64,000 nt of DNA from an uncultured Clostridia bacterium (GTDB lineage Bacteria > Bacillota > Clostridia > Christensenellales > UBA1242). The position numbers and the translations under genes are program-made. The notes under the pieces were generated by a model that did not search any database, had not been told where the DNA came from, and saw only the letters and a list, made by a program, of their open reading frames with translations. The stretch covers positions 33,070 through 97,069 of the forward strand of contig CAKVID010000005.1 of assembly GCA_934754355.1 (NCBI GenBank), read 5' to 3'. How positions within the stretch are numbered: the first letter of the stretch is position 1; the number at the start of each line of letters is the position of its first letter. Below are positions 37,727-47,100 of the stretch, piece after piece.

Positions 37727-38542
37727 CTATTGTAATTTGATGATACAAATATTAACCATTGGAACACTGAAGTATGAATGAGATATTGTGCTTTGGATAT
37801 TGCAACCATTAATGAAAATGCTTTTCTTCTGAGTATTTATTAATTCGTAAGCTGTAGCAATGTCATTCACAACAAATATGCCTTGGCCAAAGATATTGTT
37901 AGCACACTCATTATACGTCCAAGTATTTGCACCTGCCAAAGTTTTATCGCTATCTACTTCTCTAAATGCTATTGAAACAAAGTCGGTTGTTGGATTAAAT
38001 TCAGCACCGCTTTTTTTAACATATGCATTGGTTACAAATGATACATAATAAATTCCAGTTTTGTTGAATTGGAAAGTATTGTCATTACTATCTAGAGTAA
38101 GTATTCCACCACTATCTATTTCTAGTCTAAGAAGTGGCAATCTTTCTCCAGTCTTTATTTCAATTCCATCTACGGGGAAAGTGGTGGGGTTATCATTATA
38201 AGATATTATATTTGCACCAAGTACATTAGTATCTCTAGTCTCTCCTTGCTCACCCGTTACTCCTCTTGGTATTTCAAAGTCTAAATAATGCACACCCTCT
38301 AGATATCTATCGTAAACTTTTGCGTCTTCTTCTGGCTCAACTGTAAATACATCTCCCGTTCTTAGTGTTTCTGTGCTGCCAGTTGCTCCAGTTGCCCCAG
38401 TTGCTCCAGTTGCCCCAGTTGCTCCAGTTGCCCCAGTTGCTCCAGTCGCACCAGTAATTCCAATAGGTGCAAATTTACTTAGATATTTCTCATTTATATT
38501 ACAATTATTTTGGCAAGGACAGTTGTTATCTACTATTTCCAT
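37727..38542 (-). CDS. Collagen-like (GAT repeat) protein, second copy
   Basis: The 271-residue protein has a Cys-containing N-terminus without signal peptide, an uninterrupted tract of nine GAT triplets (about residues 30-56), one spacer module (YDRYLEGVHYLDFEIPRG) and a C-terminal domain of about 160 residues with FQFNKTGIYYVSFVTNAY, a C1q/TNF-like strand pattern. The spacer is clearly related to those of the protein at 4273. The GAT tract is coded by nearly identical 9-base units, so its length may vary. AGGAG precedes ATG. It is divergent from a DUF11 gene. Confidence 0.85.
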   Translation of the reverse strand: MEIVDNNCPCQNNCNINEKYLSKFAPIGITGATGATGATGATGATGATGATGATGSTETLRTGDVFTVEPEEDAKVYDRYLEGVHYLDFEIPRGVTGEQGETRDTNVLGANIISYNDNPTTFPVDGIEIKTGERLPLLRLEIDSGGILTLDSNDNTFQFNKTGIYYVSFVTNAYVKKSGAEFNPTTDFVSIAFREVDSDKTLAGANTWTYNECANNIFGQGIFVVNDIATAYELINTQKKSIFINGCNIQSTISHSYFSVPMVNICIIKLQ

Positions 38543-38690
38543 AATTACTCCTAGATGTTAAATGTTTACTTTAATTCATTATATTTAGAATGTGTGTAAT
38601 TGTGTGATTTGAAGTTGGTTATGTATACACAAATTATTGCACTACACATATTATGAATTAGGCGATAGCCTACAAAACTTAGGAGACAAT

Positions 38691-39455
38691 ATGGCAAAGA
38701 TAACTAATATTTCTCAGGTAACATCTAAGTATGAATTGCCTGACCAATCAATTAAAGGAAGTGATGTTAAGAGTAATGAATCTAGTACAGAGAACATGAC
38801 AACATCATTTATAAAGTTAAGAACTTCTGCCAAGGATTATGGCGAACCAAATGAAGAGATTGAACAAACTATAACCCTTACTAATAATAGTGAATATACA
38901 ATCACTAGTATTAATATCAAAGATACTATAGGTGCTGGTGCTACATTCAAGGCGGGCTCTGTAACTATCAATGAAGAAAGTAAACCCAATGAAGATATCG
39001 TAACGGGTATTAACTTAGAAGATATAACTGCAAGCGGGGTTACTATTATCAAATACTTGCTAGTTGTAGATGCTTCTCCTACAGTAGAAAGAGTAGATTC
39101 GTACTCAACTATAACTTATAGCGTTAATGAAACAACAGACTTGGAAGAAAATTCTAATACAACAACTTTAAATTTGAGTAAAAACATGATAGTAATTACT
39201 AAAACTTCAGATAAATCTGTTGTAATAAAAGGTCAAAAGATTAAATTCCAAAATGTAATTACTAATACTGGTAATCTAAAAAACACAGATGTAGAATTCA
39301 AAGACCCCATTCCAGAGGGCACTACATTTGTTAATGGTAGTGTGATGGTAAATGGTGTTGTTCAGGGTGGTTCAAACCCATCAGTTGGATTTAAAATTGA
39401 CGACTTAGAGCCTAATGCAACAGTGACTGTAACATTTGAGGTAACGGTGGATTAA
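38691..39455 (+). CDS. DUF11-type repeat protein, second copy
   Basis: The 254-residue protein has two DUF11 repeats (about 45-150 and 160-254). Motifs include EIEQTITLTNNSEYTITSIN, VEFKDPIPEGTTFVNGSVMV and a VTVTFEVTVD end. There is no signal peptide. The start at 38691 has AGGAG seven bases upstream; a longer frame from 38637 lacks one. It has the same design as the protein at 5463 and the same kind of neighbour. A CATATTATG box near 38647 could be a sporulation-type -10. Confidence 0.78.
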   Translation: MAKITNISQVTSKYELPDQSIKGSDVKSNESSTENMTTSFIKLRTSAKDYGEPNEEIEQTITLTNNSEYTITSINIKDTIGAGATFKAGSVTINEESKPNEDIVTGINLEDITASGVTIIKYLLVVDASPTVERVDSYSTITYSVNETTDLEENSNTTTLNLSKNMIVITKTSDKSVVIKGQKIKFQNVITNTGNLKNTDVEFKDPIPEGTTFVNGSVMVNGVVQGGSNPSVGFKIDDLEPNATVTVTFEVTVD

Positions 39456-39459
39456 CAAA

Positions 39460-39687
39460 ATGAATAAACAATTAAAATTTCAATCTATTATCACTTGCAA
39501 TTGCAAAGGTGTTATAACGCAATTTGTAAGTAATGAATTGATTATAAACCTAGTATCCAAAGTTAATATGAAGAATTTGTATACTTATGATAAGTATCTT
39601 TCTTTGGTTGCAAATAAATGTAATTGTAATTGCGGACGCTTTAGTTTATTATCTTATTTGATTGCAACTCTATTTGGTTGTGGTTGA
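39460..39687 (+). CDS. Small Cys-containing hypothetical protein
   Basis: The 75-residue protein has TCNCKG near residue 12, then CNCNCG near residue 53, and ends ATLFGCG. It starts four bases after the DUF11 stop with GGTGG nine bases upstream, so it is probably translated from the same message. The Cys clusters could bind metal or cross-link. It has no recognised domain; a coat or envelope role is only suggested by its position. Confidence 0.5.
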   Translation: MNKQLKFQSIITCNCKGVITQFVSNELIINLVSKVNMKNLYTYDKYLSLVANKCNCNCGRFSLLSYLIATLFGCG

Positions 39688-39713
39688 TGGATAGTAATTT
39701 TAATTGTGACAAA

Positions 39714-39741
39714 AAGAAGAAAGCAATAATTGCTTTCTTCT
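39714..39741. terminator. Bidirectional terminator
   Basis: AGAAGAAAGCA pairs with TGCTTTCTTCT between convergent genes. Confidence 0.7.
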
Positions 39742-39750
39742 ATACATACT

Positions 39751-40977
39751 CTATAAATTTCTAGTAGGCGAGAATAATCTAGATAGTTTATGCTTTTTGC
39801 CATTTAATAAATCTTCTATAATTTCAACACCACAGAATGTGTTAATAATTCCATTAGCGCCACAACTAAGGAAGTAATAAATATTTTTGTTCTGACTTTC
39901 TCCAATTATTCCTAGATTATTATCTGTACTTGCAAAAAGCCCTGCAAATGAATATTCAATCTCCATTTCGTCTTCTATATTTTTAAATATCTTCTTCAAG
40001 TTTTTAATAAGGCTATTATATTTCTTTTTGCACAAATTTACATCAATTTCATCTCCGTTAAATGGTGTGTCTTCTCCACCAAATATTATTCTATTATCTG
40101 GCAGAATTCTTAAGTAATGGTAATTGTCTAATGTGTCTTGAATAAGTGTGCGTTTGTAATTTGCTAGTTTGTTAATAGGTTTGGTTACAATTGAGTAAGA
40201 TACTTGGTTTATAATATTTTTCTTTTCCTCTTTGGTTATAAATCTAATATCAAACCCGCTTGCTATAATGACTTTATTGCAAGTAATTGTGTTGCCATAT
40301 TTAGTAGTACAAATTATTTTATTTTTGTTATGCTCAATACTTATTATTTCAGTATTTTCATAAATACTATCCTTATTATCCGAATTTTCAATTATTTCTT
40401 TGGCGAAAAGATATGGGTTAAATTCTGCACCACCTTCATTATCTAGAATGCCTGCCTTGATATCGAAATCAAATTGATTATTATTCTCATCAATATATTC
40501 GCAGTCAAAATTACTATTTATTCTAAATGTGAATTCATCTTTAATTTTGTTAATATCACAAATTCTATTTGAATATAGTAGTGCTGGTCTTCTAGCAAAA
40601 TTACAATTATTTCCAAATTTGTGTACTAATTCTTCTATTTTATCTATAGAATTTTTGCCCATTTTGTATACATCTACTATGTCTTCTTTTGACATATATT
40701 TCTCTAAATCTTTGGCAAAATCATCTAATTGAAATTCGAGTAGTGCGGTTGCAATAGTAGTTGAATTATTAGCAATTCTGCCACTGTCTACTAGTACAAC
40801 ATTGTAATTCTGGGCTAGATAGTAATTCAGAATTGAGCCTTGTATTCCGCCACCTATTATTAATACTTCACATTTGATATCTTCTTCCAAATAAGGGAAT
40901 TGAGATATTTTTTTTATTTTATTTTCTTTCAAAATTTTAGGGTCATTAAAATAACTTTTGCCAATAACTGTTTCCAT
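39751..40977 (-). CDS. FAD-dependent oxidoreductase (DAO family)
   Basis: The 408-residue protein carries the dinucleotide-binding GxGxxG in CEVLIIGGGIQGSILNYYLA (about residues 36-55), then the NNSTTIATALLEFQ segment usual in D-amino acid/glycine oxidase folds, and a late GIIGESQNKNIYYFLSCGANG for the FAD ring site. It should oxidise an amine or similar substrate using FAD; the substrate is unknown. The first 35 residues are an extension typical of this subgroup. No ribosome site is obvious. It is followed at a distance by nothing on its strand. Confidence 0.8.
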   Translation of the reverse strand: METVIGKSYFNDPKILKENKIKKISQFPYLEEDIKCEVLIIGGGIQGSILNYYLAQNYNVVLVDSGRIANNSTTIATALLEFQLDDFAKDLEKYMSKEDIVDVYKMGKNSIDKIEELVHKFGNNCNFARRPALLYSNRICDINKIKDEFTFRINSNFDCEYIDENNNQFDFDIKAGILDNEGGAEFNPYLFAKEIIENSDNKDSIYENTEIISIEHNKNKIICTTKYGNTITCNKVIIASGFDIRFITKEEKKNIINQVSYSIVTKPINKLANYKRTLIQDTLDNYHYLRILPDNRIIFGGEDTPFNGDEIDVNLCKKKYNSLIKNLKKIFKNIEDEMEIEYSFAGLFASTDNNLGIIGESQNKNIYYFLSCGANGIINTFCGVEIIEDLLNGKKHKLSRLFSPTRNL

Positions 40978-41141
40978 ACTAGAATTTTAGACAATATGTA
41001 AGTTATTTATTCTATTAATTGTTATTGCTTTAGGTATTTTTAAATAAACTTTATGAGATATTTATTGCAAATAGTTTTATCTTTCCAGTAATTATAATGT
41101 TTTATGTAATAGCGAAAGTTGTAGACTTATTCATAGCGTCA

Positions 41142-42506
41142 TTATTTAACTTCTTTTTTTAAATTATTCATGTTACTTTCAGTGCGAAGTTGCGAGACAA
41201 ATAATCCAAGCAAAATTACATAGTAAATGAAAGTGTAGGGAAGAGTTACACCAAATAATGAAGATATAAAGTATCCTAGTACTCCAAATCCTATTATAAA
41301 AGTTGTGTCGGAGACATTTCTAAAGTTTCGTACAAATTTAACTATAATAGTAATGATAGCAGTTAAATAGAATATTCCCGATGGGATTCCCATAGTAGAA
41401 GAGAACTGCAAAAGTTCATTATGTGGACGACTATCCTGCAAACCTCTTGCGGGATTATATATAGGCTGACAATTAATGCCAATACCAAATAATGCAAAAG
41501 TTATAGACTTTCCCATTATCTCAAAGCATTCTTTCCAAAGTCCCCATCTATTTGTGCCAGCCTTATTTATGTCTCCTACAGTACTTATACCTAGCATAGA
41601 GAGTATTACAGAATATAAATCTCTGAAGAAATCAACAAAGTTAGTAAAAATATTTTCACTACTATCAAAAGTAAATATTAAATTTAAAGTGCCCAAAGCG
41701 TTGAAAATAATGTATGTAGCAACAATTAAGAAAATTTTAAATCCCTTGTCTTTATTCCTAATTAAAGTGAAAATAATTAGTAGTACAAATGATACAAATA
41801 TTGCTAATTGGCTACCAAACGAATTATTAATAACCATTACAAAATTACCCAAAGCAAAGGCAATTATAGAAGATATTTGTAAGTAATTATTCTTAGCAAA
41901 AATAAATATACCCGCCATTATAGGAAGTGCAATAGAATAGAAATATCCTTGATGGTTAGAGTTGCGCCATGGTGTGGACATTATAAGTCCAAAGTTATTA
42001 ATGCTATACTTTAATATGTAGCAATCAAGTATGGCGAATATAGATATAAATATAGTAATTCCAATTATTGTTTTTAGTATTAAATCTATTTGTTTCTCTG
42101 TCTTTATATTGTATGCCCCTATGAAAATTATGGCGTATACAAAGTACATATATAGTCCTTCGCCACGATGACCAATGTCCTTGAGTGCAACAGATGTATT
42201 TAGGGCAAAGAATGTAGATATAATAGCCCAAATAATAAAAAGTGTAAGGGATATAAGAATTATTTTGGTGTATTTATCTGCAGTCTTTAGCGTTCTAATG
42301 TTGATTATAAATGTTCTTCTATAAATAGGAATAATGACCAAACTAATAATTATTAGAAGCGCAAGCAGATAAAATATAAATATATAATAAGTATTAGTGC
42401 CAAAAACAAAACCTATTGCATATAGAATAGGCAAAAAGAAAAATATCAATATTACAATAAAATTAAGTGTATGGTTTTCACTTAATTTTTTCAATTTATC
42501 TTTCAT
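41142..42506 (-). CDS. O-antigen ligase/polymerase-like membrane protein
   Basis: The 454-residue protein has about eleven TM helices and a large outer loop holding NRWGLWKECFEIMGKS and LFGIGINCQP...SRPHNELLQFSSTMG; the H-N-E stretch is the mark of the Wzy/WaaL family (Wzy_C). These transfer or polymerise lipid-linked glycans at the outer membrane face. A longer frame starts at 42584, but the ATG at 42506 sits six bases after a good -10 box, so the message is probably leaderless. No other glycan genes adjoin it. Confidence 0.78.
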   Translation of the reverse strand: MKDKLKKLSENHTLNFIVILIFFFLPILYAIGFVFGTNTYYIFIFYLLALLIIISLVIIPIYRRTFIINIRTLKTADKYTKIILISLTLFIIWAIISTFFALNTSVALKDIGHRGEGLYMYFVYAIIFIGAYNIKTEKQIDLILKTIIGITIFISIFAILDCYILKYSINNFGLIMSTPWRNSNHQGYFYSIALPIMAGIFIFAKNNYLQISSIIAFALGNFVMVINNSFGSQLAIFVSFVLLIIFTLIRNKDKGFKIFLIVATYIIFNALGTLNLIFTFDSSENIFTNFVDFFRDLYSVILSMLGISTVGDINKAGTNRWGLWKECFEIMGKSITFALFGIGINCQPIYNPARGLQDSRPHNELLQFSSTMGIPSGIFYLTAIITIIVKFVRNFRNVSDTTFIIGFGVLGYFISSLFGVTLPYTFIYYVILLGLFVSQLRTESNMNNLKKEVK

Positions 42507-42512
42507 ACTAAC

Positions 42513-42541
42513 AAGATAACAAAAGTAATTCAAAAAGTCAA
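42513..42541 (-). promoter_or_regulatory. Leaderless-type promoter of the ligase-like gene
   Basis: On the minus strand: TTGACT, 17 bases, TATCTT, six bases, ATG. This is the same geometry as at 1384-1412. Confidence 0.6.
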
Positions 42542-42657
42542 TTAAGTGATGATTTTTTGTGATTATTATTGTATTATACTTCAATTTGGGGGAGTTAATG
42601 CTCGTCTAATAATATAAGTCCTCTCGACAAATTATTAAAAATGTAAATTAAAAATGT

Positions 42658-42686
42658 TTGACAGAAATATTTGTTCTATATAAAAT
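42658..42686 (+). promoter_or_regulatory. Promoter of the RsgI-like lipoprotein gene
   Basis: TTGACA, 17 bases, TAAAAT, about 26 bases before the ribosome site. Confidence 0.75.
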
Positions 42687-42718
42687 GGAAATATATTATG
42701 AAAATAGGGGGAGGGAAA

Positions 42719-43885
42719 ATGAAAAAGAAATTAATAAGCACTCTATGTGCATCAGCAATGCTACTTACAGGAGGTCTAACACTTACAGCGTGCAAAGATA
42801 CTAGTGAACAGAAAGTAATGAATGTATCACTAAATCCAGAAGTTGAGTTTGTACTAGATAAAGACAATAAAGTTCTATCTGTCAATGCTCTTAATAGTGA
42901 GGGGAATATTATTCTTAGCACAGATGCTGAATTTGTAGGTAAAGACGCAAACGAAGCAGTTAAATTATTCGTATCTATCTCAAAAGAGAATGGATATTTG
43001 GTTTCTGGTAGTTACACTTCAGAAAAGAATAATATTGAAGTATCTATCTCTGGTAGCACCAAAGAAATAGACAAATTATACAAAAATATTGAGAGTAGTG
43101 TTAAATCCAAATTAGAAGAACTAGACATAGAAGGGACTATCTCCAAAGCAGAGAATTTAACCAAAGAATATTTAGAGAAGATGGTAGCAGAATGTTCTCC
43201 ATATCTAGAAAAAGCCAAAATCGAGGCTATGAAATATGAGGAGTTGATTAAAGAAATCAAAAATTCTAGAAACGAGACCAAAGAACTATATTCTCAAGAA
43301 TTGAAAGAAATGTATTATCAAGCCAAAGCCGACGCTCTAAGACTTGCTCAATTAGAGAAAGTTAAAGAACAAGTAAATGTTGTAACAAAAGGTATCTTAT
43401 CTGGTCTTGAGACTACATATAAGTCAGCAATTGATACAATCGAAACTACAAGAAGAGAGGTTTTCTTGAAAGAAGATAGCGTTTATCAATTGGCAGTTAA
43501 GAATTTCAATGAGGCTAAAGCGAATTATCTAAAGAAGAGAAAAGAAATCTCTGAAATGGAAAGCAACAAGATTACAGACGAAATCAAAGCAAGTCTTACT
43601 TCATTAGATGCTCTAGTAGCAAGTGCAGAAACAAACTTAAATAATGCTTACACTTCTGCTATGAATGCATTGGATACTGCAAAAACAACTATTACAACAG
43701 CATATAATGCAATAGTTGAAGCAGTTAATAATGCTGGCTCTTCTATGGACATTATTAGCAATAACTTGACTGAAGCGATTATCGACTTCACAACCAAATT
43801 TGAGACAGATTATGCAACATATAAGACAAATGCTAAAAATAGAATAAATGATTTCAAAAATAGAATTAGTAATACTAATAACTAA
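42719..43885 (+). CDS. Lipoprotein with RsgI-like N-terminal domain and coiled coil
   Basis: The 388-residue protein has a lipobox LTAC (residues 22-25). Residues about 33-110 (VMNVSLNPEVEFVLDKDNKV, then VNALNSEGNI and GKDANEAVKL) resemble the extracellular beta-domain of anti-sigma factors of the RsgI family. The rest is a long charged helical region, probably coiled coil. It lacks the cytoplasmic anti-sigma part and TM helix of RsgI, so it would be a lipid-anchored relative. GGGGGAGGG gives a strong ribosome site. Own promoter and terminator. Confidence 0.7.
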   Translation: MKKKLISTLCASAMLLTGGLTLTACKDTSEQKVMNVSLNPEVEFVLDKDNKVLSVNALNSEGNIILSTDAEFVGKDANEAVKLFVSISKENGYLVSGSYTSEKNNIEVSISGSTKEIDKLYKNIESSVKSKLEELDIEGTISKAENLTKEYLEKMVAECSPYLEKAKIEAMKYEELIKEIKNSRNETKELYSQELKEMYYQAKADALRLAQLEKVKEQVNVVTKGILSGLETTYKSAIDTIETTRREVFLKEDSVYQLAVKNFNEAKANYLKKRKEISEMESNKITDEIKASLTSLDALVASAETNLNNAYTSAMNALDTAKTTITTAYNAIVEAVNNAGSSMDIISNNLTEAIIDFTTKFETDYATYKTNAKNRINDFKNRISNTNN

Positions 43886-43904
43886 TCAAATTAGATAAAA
43901 ATTC

Positions 43905-43940
43905 AAGCATACTCCCAATACGTGAGGTGTATGCTTTTTT
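43905..43940 (+). terminator. Intrinsic terminator
   Basis: AAGCATACTCCC pairs with GGTGTATGCTT, followed by T-run, 20 bases after the lipoprotein stop. Confidence 0.8.
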
Positions 43941-43966
43941 ATAGCACAAGCACCAGTCAGTAATCA

Positions 43967-43995
43967 TTGACAACAATTCTTACTGCTTGTATAAT
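43967..43995 (+). promoter_or_regulatory. Full-consensus promoter
   Basis: TTGACA, 17 bases, TATAAT: an exact consensus. The start site would be near 44002, about 170 bases before the helicase gene; no ORF with a ribosome site lies in between. Confidence 0.75.
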
Positions 43996-44118
43996 TAAAT
44001 AATCTTAATTATTTATTGGGCATAGAGTAATTAGTACTAATGGCACTACGATAGGTTATGGTGGCGGAATAAATAATATTAAATTATTAGAGATTGAGAA
44101 GAAATGATATAAAAACTA

Positions 44119-44146
44119 TTGAATTTTTTGTTATTTTTGATATAAT
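44119..44146 (+). promoter_or_regulatory. Second promoter of the helicase gene
   Basis: TTGAAT, 16 bases, TATAAT, with AAGGAG shortly downstream. Confidence 0.65.
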
Positions 44147-44171
44147 TAATCTTGCATAAGGAGAAAGTAGA

Positions 44172-47100
44172 ATGAAGAGTATTTATACATATTACAAAGA
44201 AAGACTTGTTGAAATAAGTGGCAAAAATAGAAGTCTTTATTCCAAGAAAATTAGTAGAAAAAATAGTTTCGATATAGGTAAACTTTTTGATGGAGACTAC
44301 GATGCAATAGGTGAACTTGTTAATTTTCTGTGGAAAGGCAATAAATATTCTTTTAATATAATTAGCAAGGAAAATAGCGAAAGAATAGCAAAAAACTTAG
44401 GTCTAGAGCAGAAATACTTGAAAGAGAAAGCAAACTTGGATAGTTTGGAAGGCAAAGAGAAAGCAAACGCTTCTTTGAAATTAGAAAGGAAAAGAAGAGA
44501 AGAAATCAAAAGAGCAATTATATCTCAAGTTAATTCTGTTAAGAGTTTAAAAAGAGAAATTGACGAATTTGAGAAAGAAACAGGTAGATACGAACTTTAT
44601 GTCGGCTATCCATTTGTTCAAGGATTTTTGGGTAGAGAAATTGAAGTTAAGGCACCGCTTGTACTATTCCCAGTTACTATAGATATTGTAAATGAAAGCA
44701 CCGTTAATATAGAACTTAGAAGTAATGAAAATATCCAACTAAATAAAGTCTTAATTCTTGCTTACGCTCAGAAATATAGACTTAAAGACTTTGAAGATTT
44801 GGATATGGAATTCAAAGGCTCAATAGGTAGTAAATTCAAAGATATCTCTGAATTAATTGAATACTTAAGAAAATTCAATATTAGAATTTCTTATAATTAT
44901 CGTAAAGGTTTATTCGATTACGAGAAAACCAAAGATACTCAATTGGGGCAAGGACTTGAGATTAAACATTGTTGTGTACTAGGTAAATATCCTCTTGCTA
45001 ATAGCATTTATAATGATTACACACTACTTGAGAAGAAAAGACTAACTAATGATGCTATTGATGAATTATTATATGCTAAGAATATCAAAAGCAGTGGAGA
45101 AGAGAACCCAAATACTTATACAATAGGTAGCCTAGATTACGCACAACAGAATGCAATAGATTGTATAAATAAAAATGGTAACATGGTTATCTATGGACCT
45201 CCGGGAACAGGTAAATCTCAAACAATAGTTAATATTATAACTGACGCAATTGCTAAACACAAAAGAGTGCTAGTTGTATCTCAGAAAAGAGCAGCATTAG
45301 ATGTTGTATTCAATAGACTTGGTAATCTGAACTCTAAGGTTATGTTTTTAACCGATGCCGAGAAAATGAAGAGTTCTTTTTACGAAAGAGTTAAGACTAC
45401 ACATGACGAAGTTATCAAACAAAATTACTTTGTATCAAAACAAAAATATGACGAGACATTTGAGAAATTAAAGAAAGAAGAGAATTTATTGAAAGAAATT
45501 AGTGAAGTTTTATTCTCTCCATCAGAATTTGGATTGTCTCTAGGTCAAATGTACGCTAGTTCTACAATTATTGGCAAGAAGAGTTTTGAGTATATAATAT
45601 ATCAAAATATGCTCAAAAATAATAAACTTATGGAATTAGACTATCGTAGATTAGATGAAAGTCTAAGACTAATAATCGAGAAAAATAAAGCAGAATTATA
45701 TTATAAATTTGTAGAAGCCAAGAAGATTAATCCGTTTGTAGGTAATATCAAAGAAGATTTGGAATTCCATGTAGTTAATGAGACCAAATTGAGATTAACT
45801 AAAATTTTGCAGAATAGAGTTGCTCCATTTGATATGTCTAAGTATCCTAATTCTAGACAATTGGTTGCATATTTTATAGATAAGAAATTAAAGTTTGACA
45901 ATATCAATTCTTTGGTTAACTTCGTAGGTAAAACAAATTATCCAGATGTCTATAGCAAATTACATAGAAGTTATATTCTACTTCCAGTATTGCCATTTGC
46001 TTTGCACAATAAAAATAAAGTAGAAGCAAATATCAAAAATGAATTCTTAAAGACTATGGACGAGATTAAAGAATATACTCAAGAATACGAATTCTTGCAA
46101 GATATTCTTACTCCAAATGGTTATAGTATGATGATAGATAATATTCTAAATGGCAATACTTTATATCCTAAATATTTGCTAAAAGCACTAGATAATTATG
46201 TAGAGTATAGAGACCTTACTATCAATCTTAATAGTCTAACTGATGACGAGAAAACAATTCTTAAATTTGCATACAAGACATCAGATACTAAAGTTAAATA
46301 TCTAGAAACTATTAGTAAATTAAAAAATATTAGAATTTATCACGAGATTACAATTCTTGAAGATAAATTCAAATTAGAATTATCTCACATACTAGATTAC
46401 GATAATATCAAGAATAGAATTCTATCTCTTAAATTAGATTTGAATAAGATTTCCAAAGAATTCTGTATGGCAGAATTTACATACGATTATCAGAAATATT
46501 ATGCTAAGAATACTGAGAGCAAGAATTATTTGTATCAAATAAATAAAACTCAAAATCAATGGGCAATTAGAAAATTTATGGAAGTTTACGGAGAATATCT
46601 ATATAGATTATTCCCATGTTGGTTGCTTTCTCCCGAAAGTGTTTGTACTATCCTTCCATTAGTCAAGAATTTATTTGATATCATCTTATTTGATGAGGCA
46701 TCACAAGTATTTATAGAGAATACTCTTCCAGTAATATATAGAGGCAAAAATATTGTTGTAGCAGGAGACTCCAAACAATTACGACCAACAGCAATATTTA
46801 TGAAGAGATATTTGGGTGGAGATATTGATGAGAATTTGGATTATTCTACACAAGCCGCCCTAGAAGTAGAGAGTTTATTAGATTTGGCAATGACTAGATA
46901 CAAGAGCGCTAATCTTACATATCACTATAGAAGTAAAAATGAAGAGTTAATTAATTTCTCAAATCAGAGTTTCTATGAGGGTAAATTGCAAATATCTCCA
47001 AATATTACTCATAACAAAAATAACAAACCTATCGAGCGTATCAAGGTTAATGGCAAATGGATTAATAGAAGCAATATAGCCGAAGCCAATGCCGTTGTAG

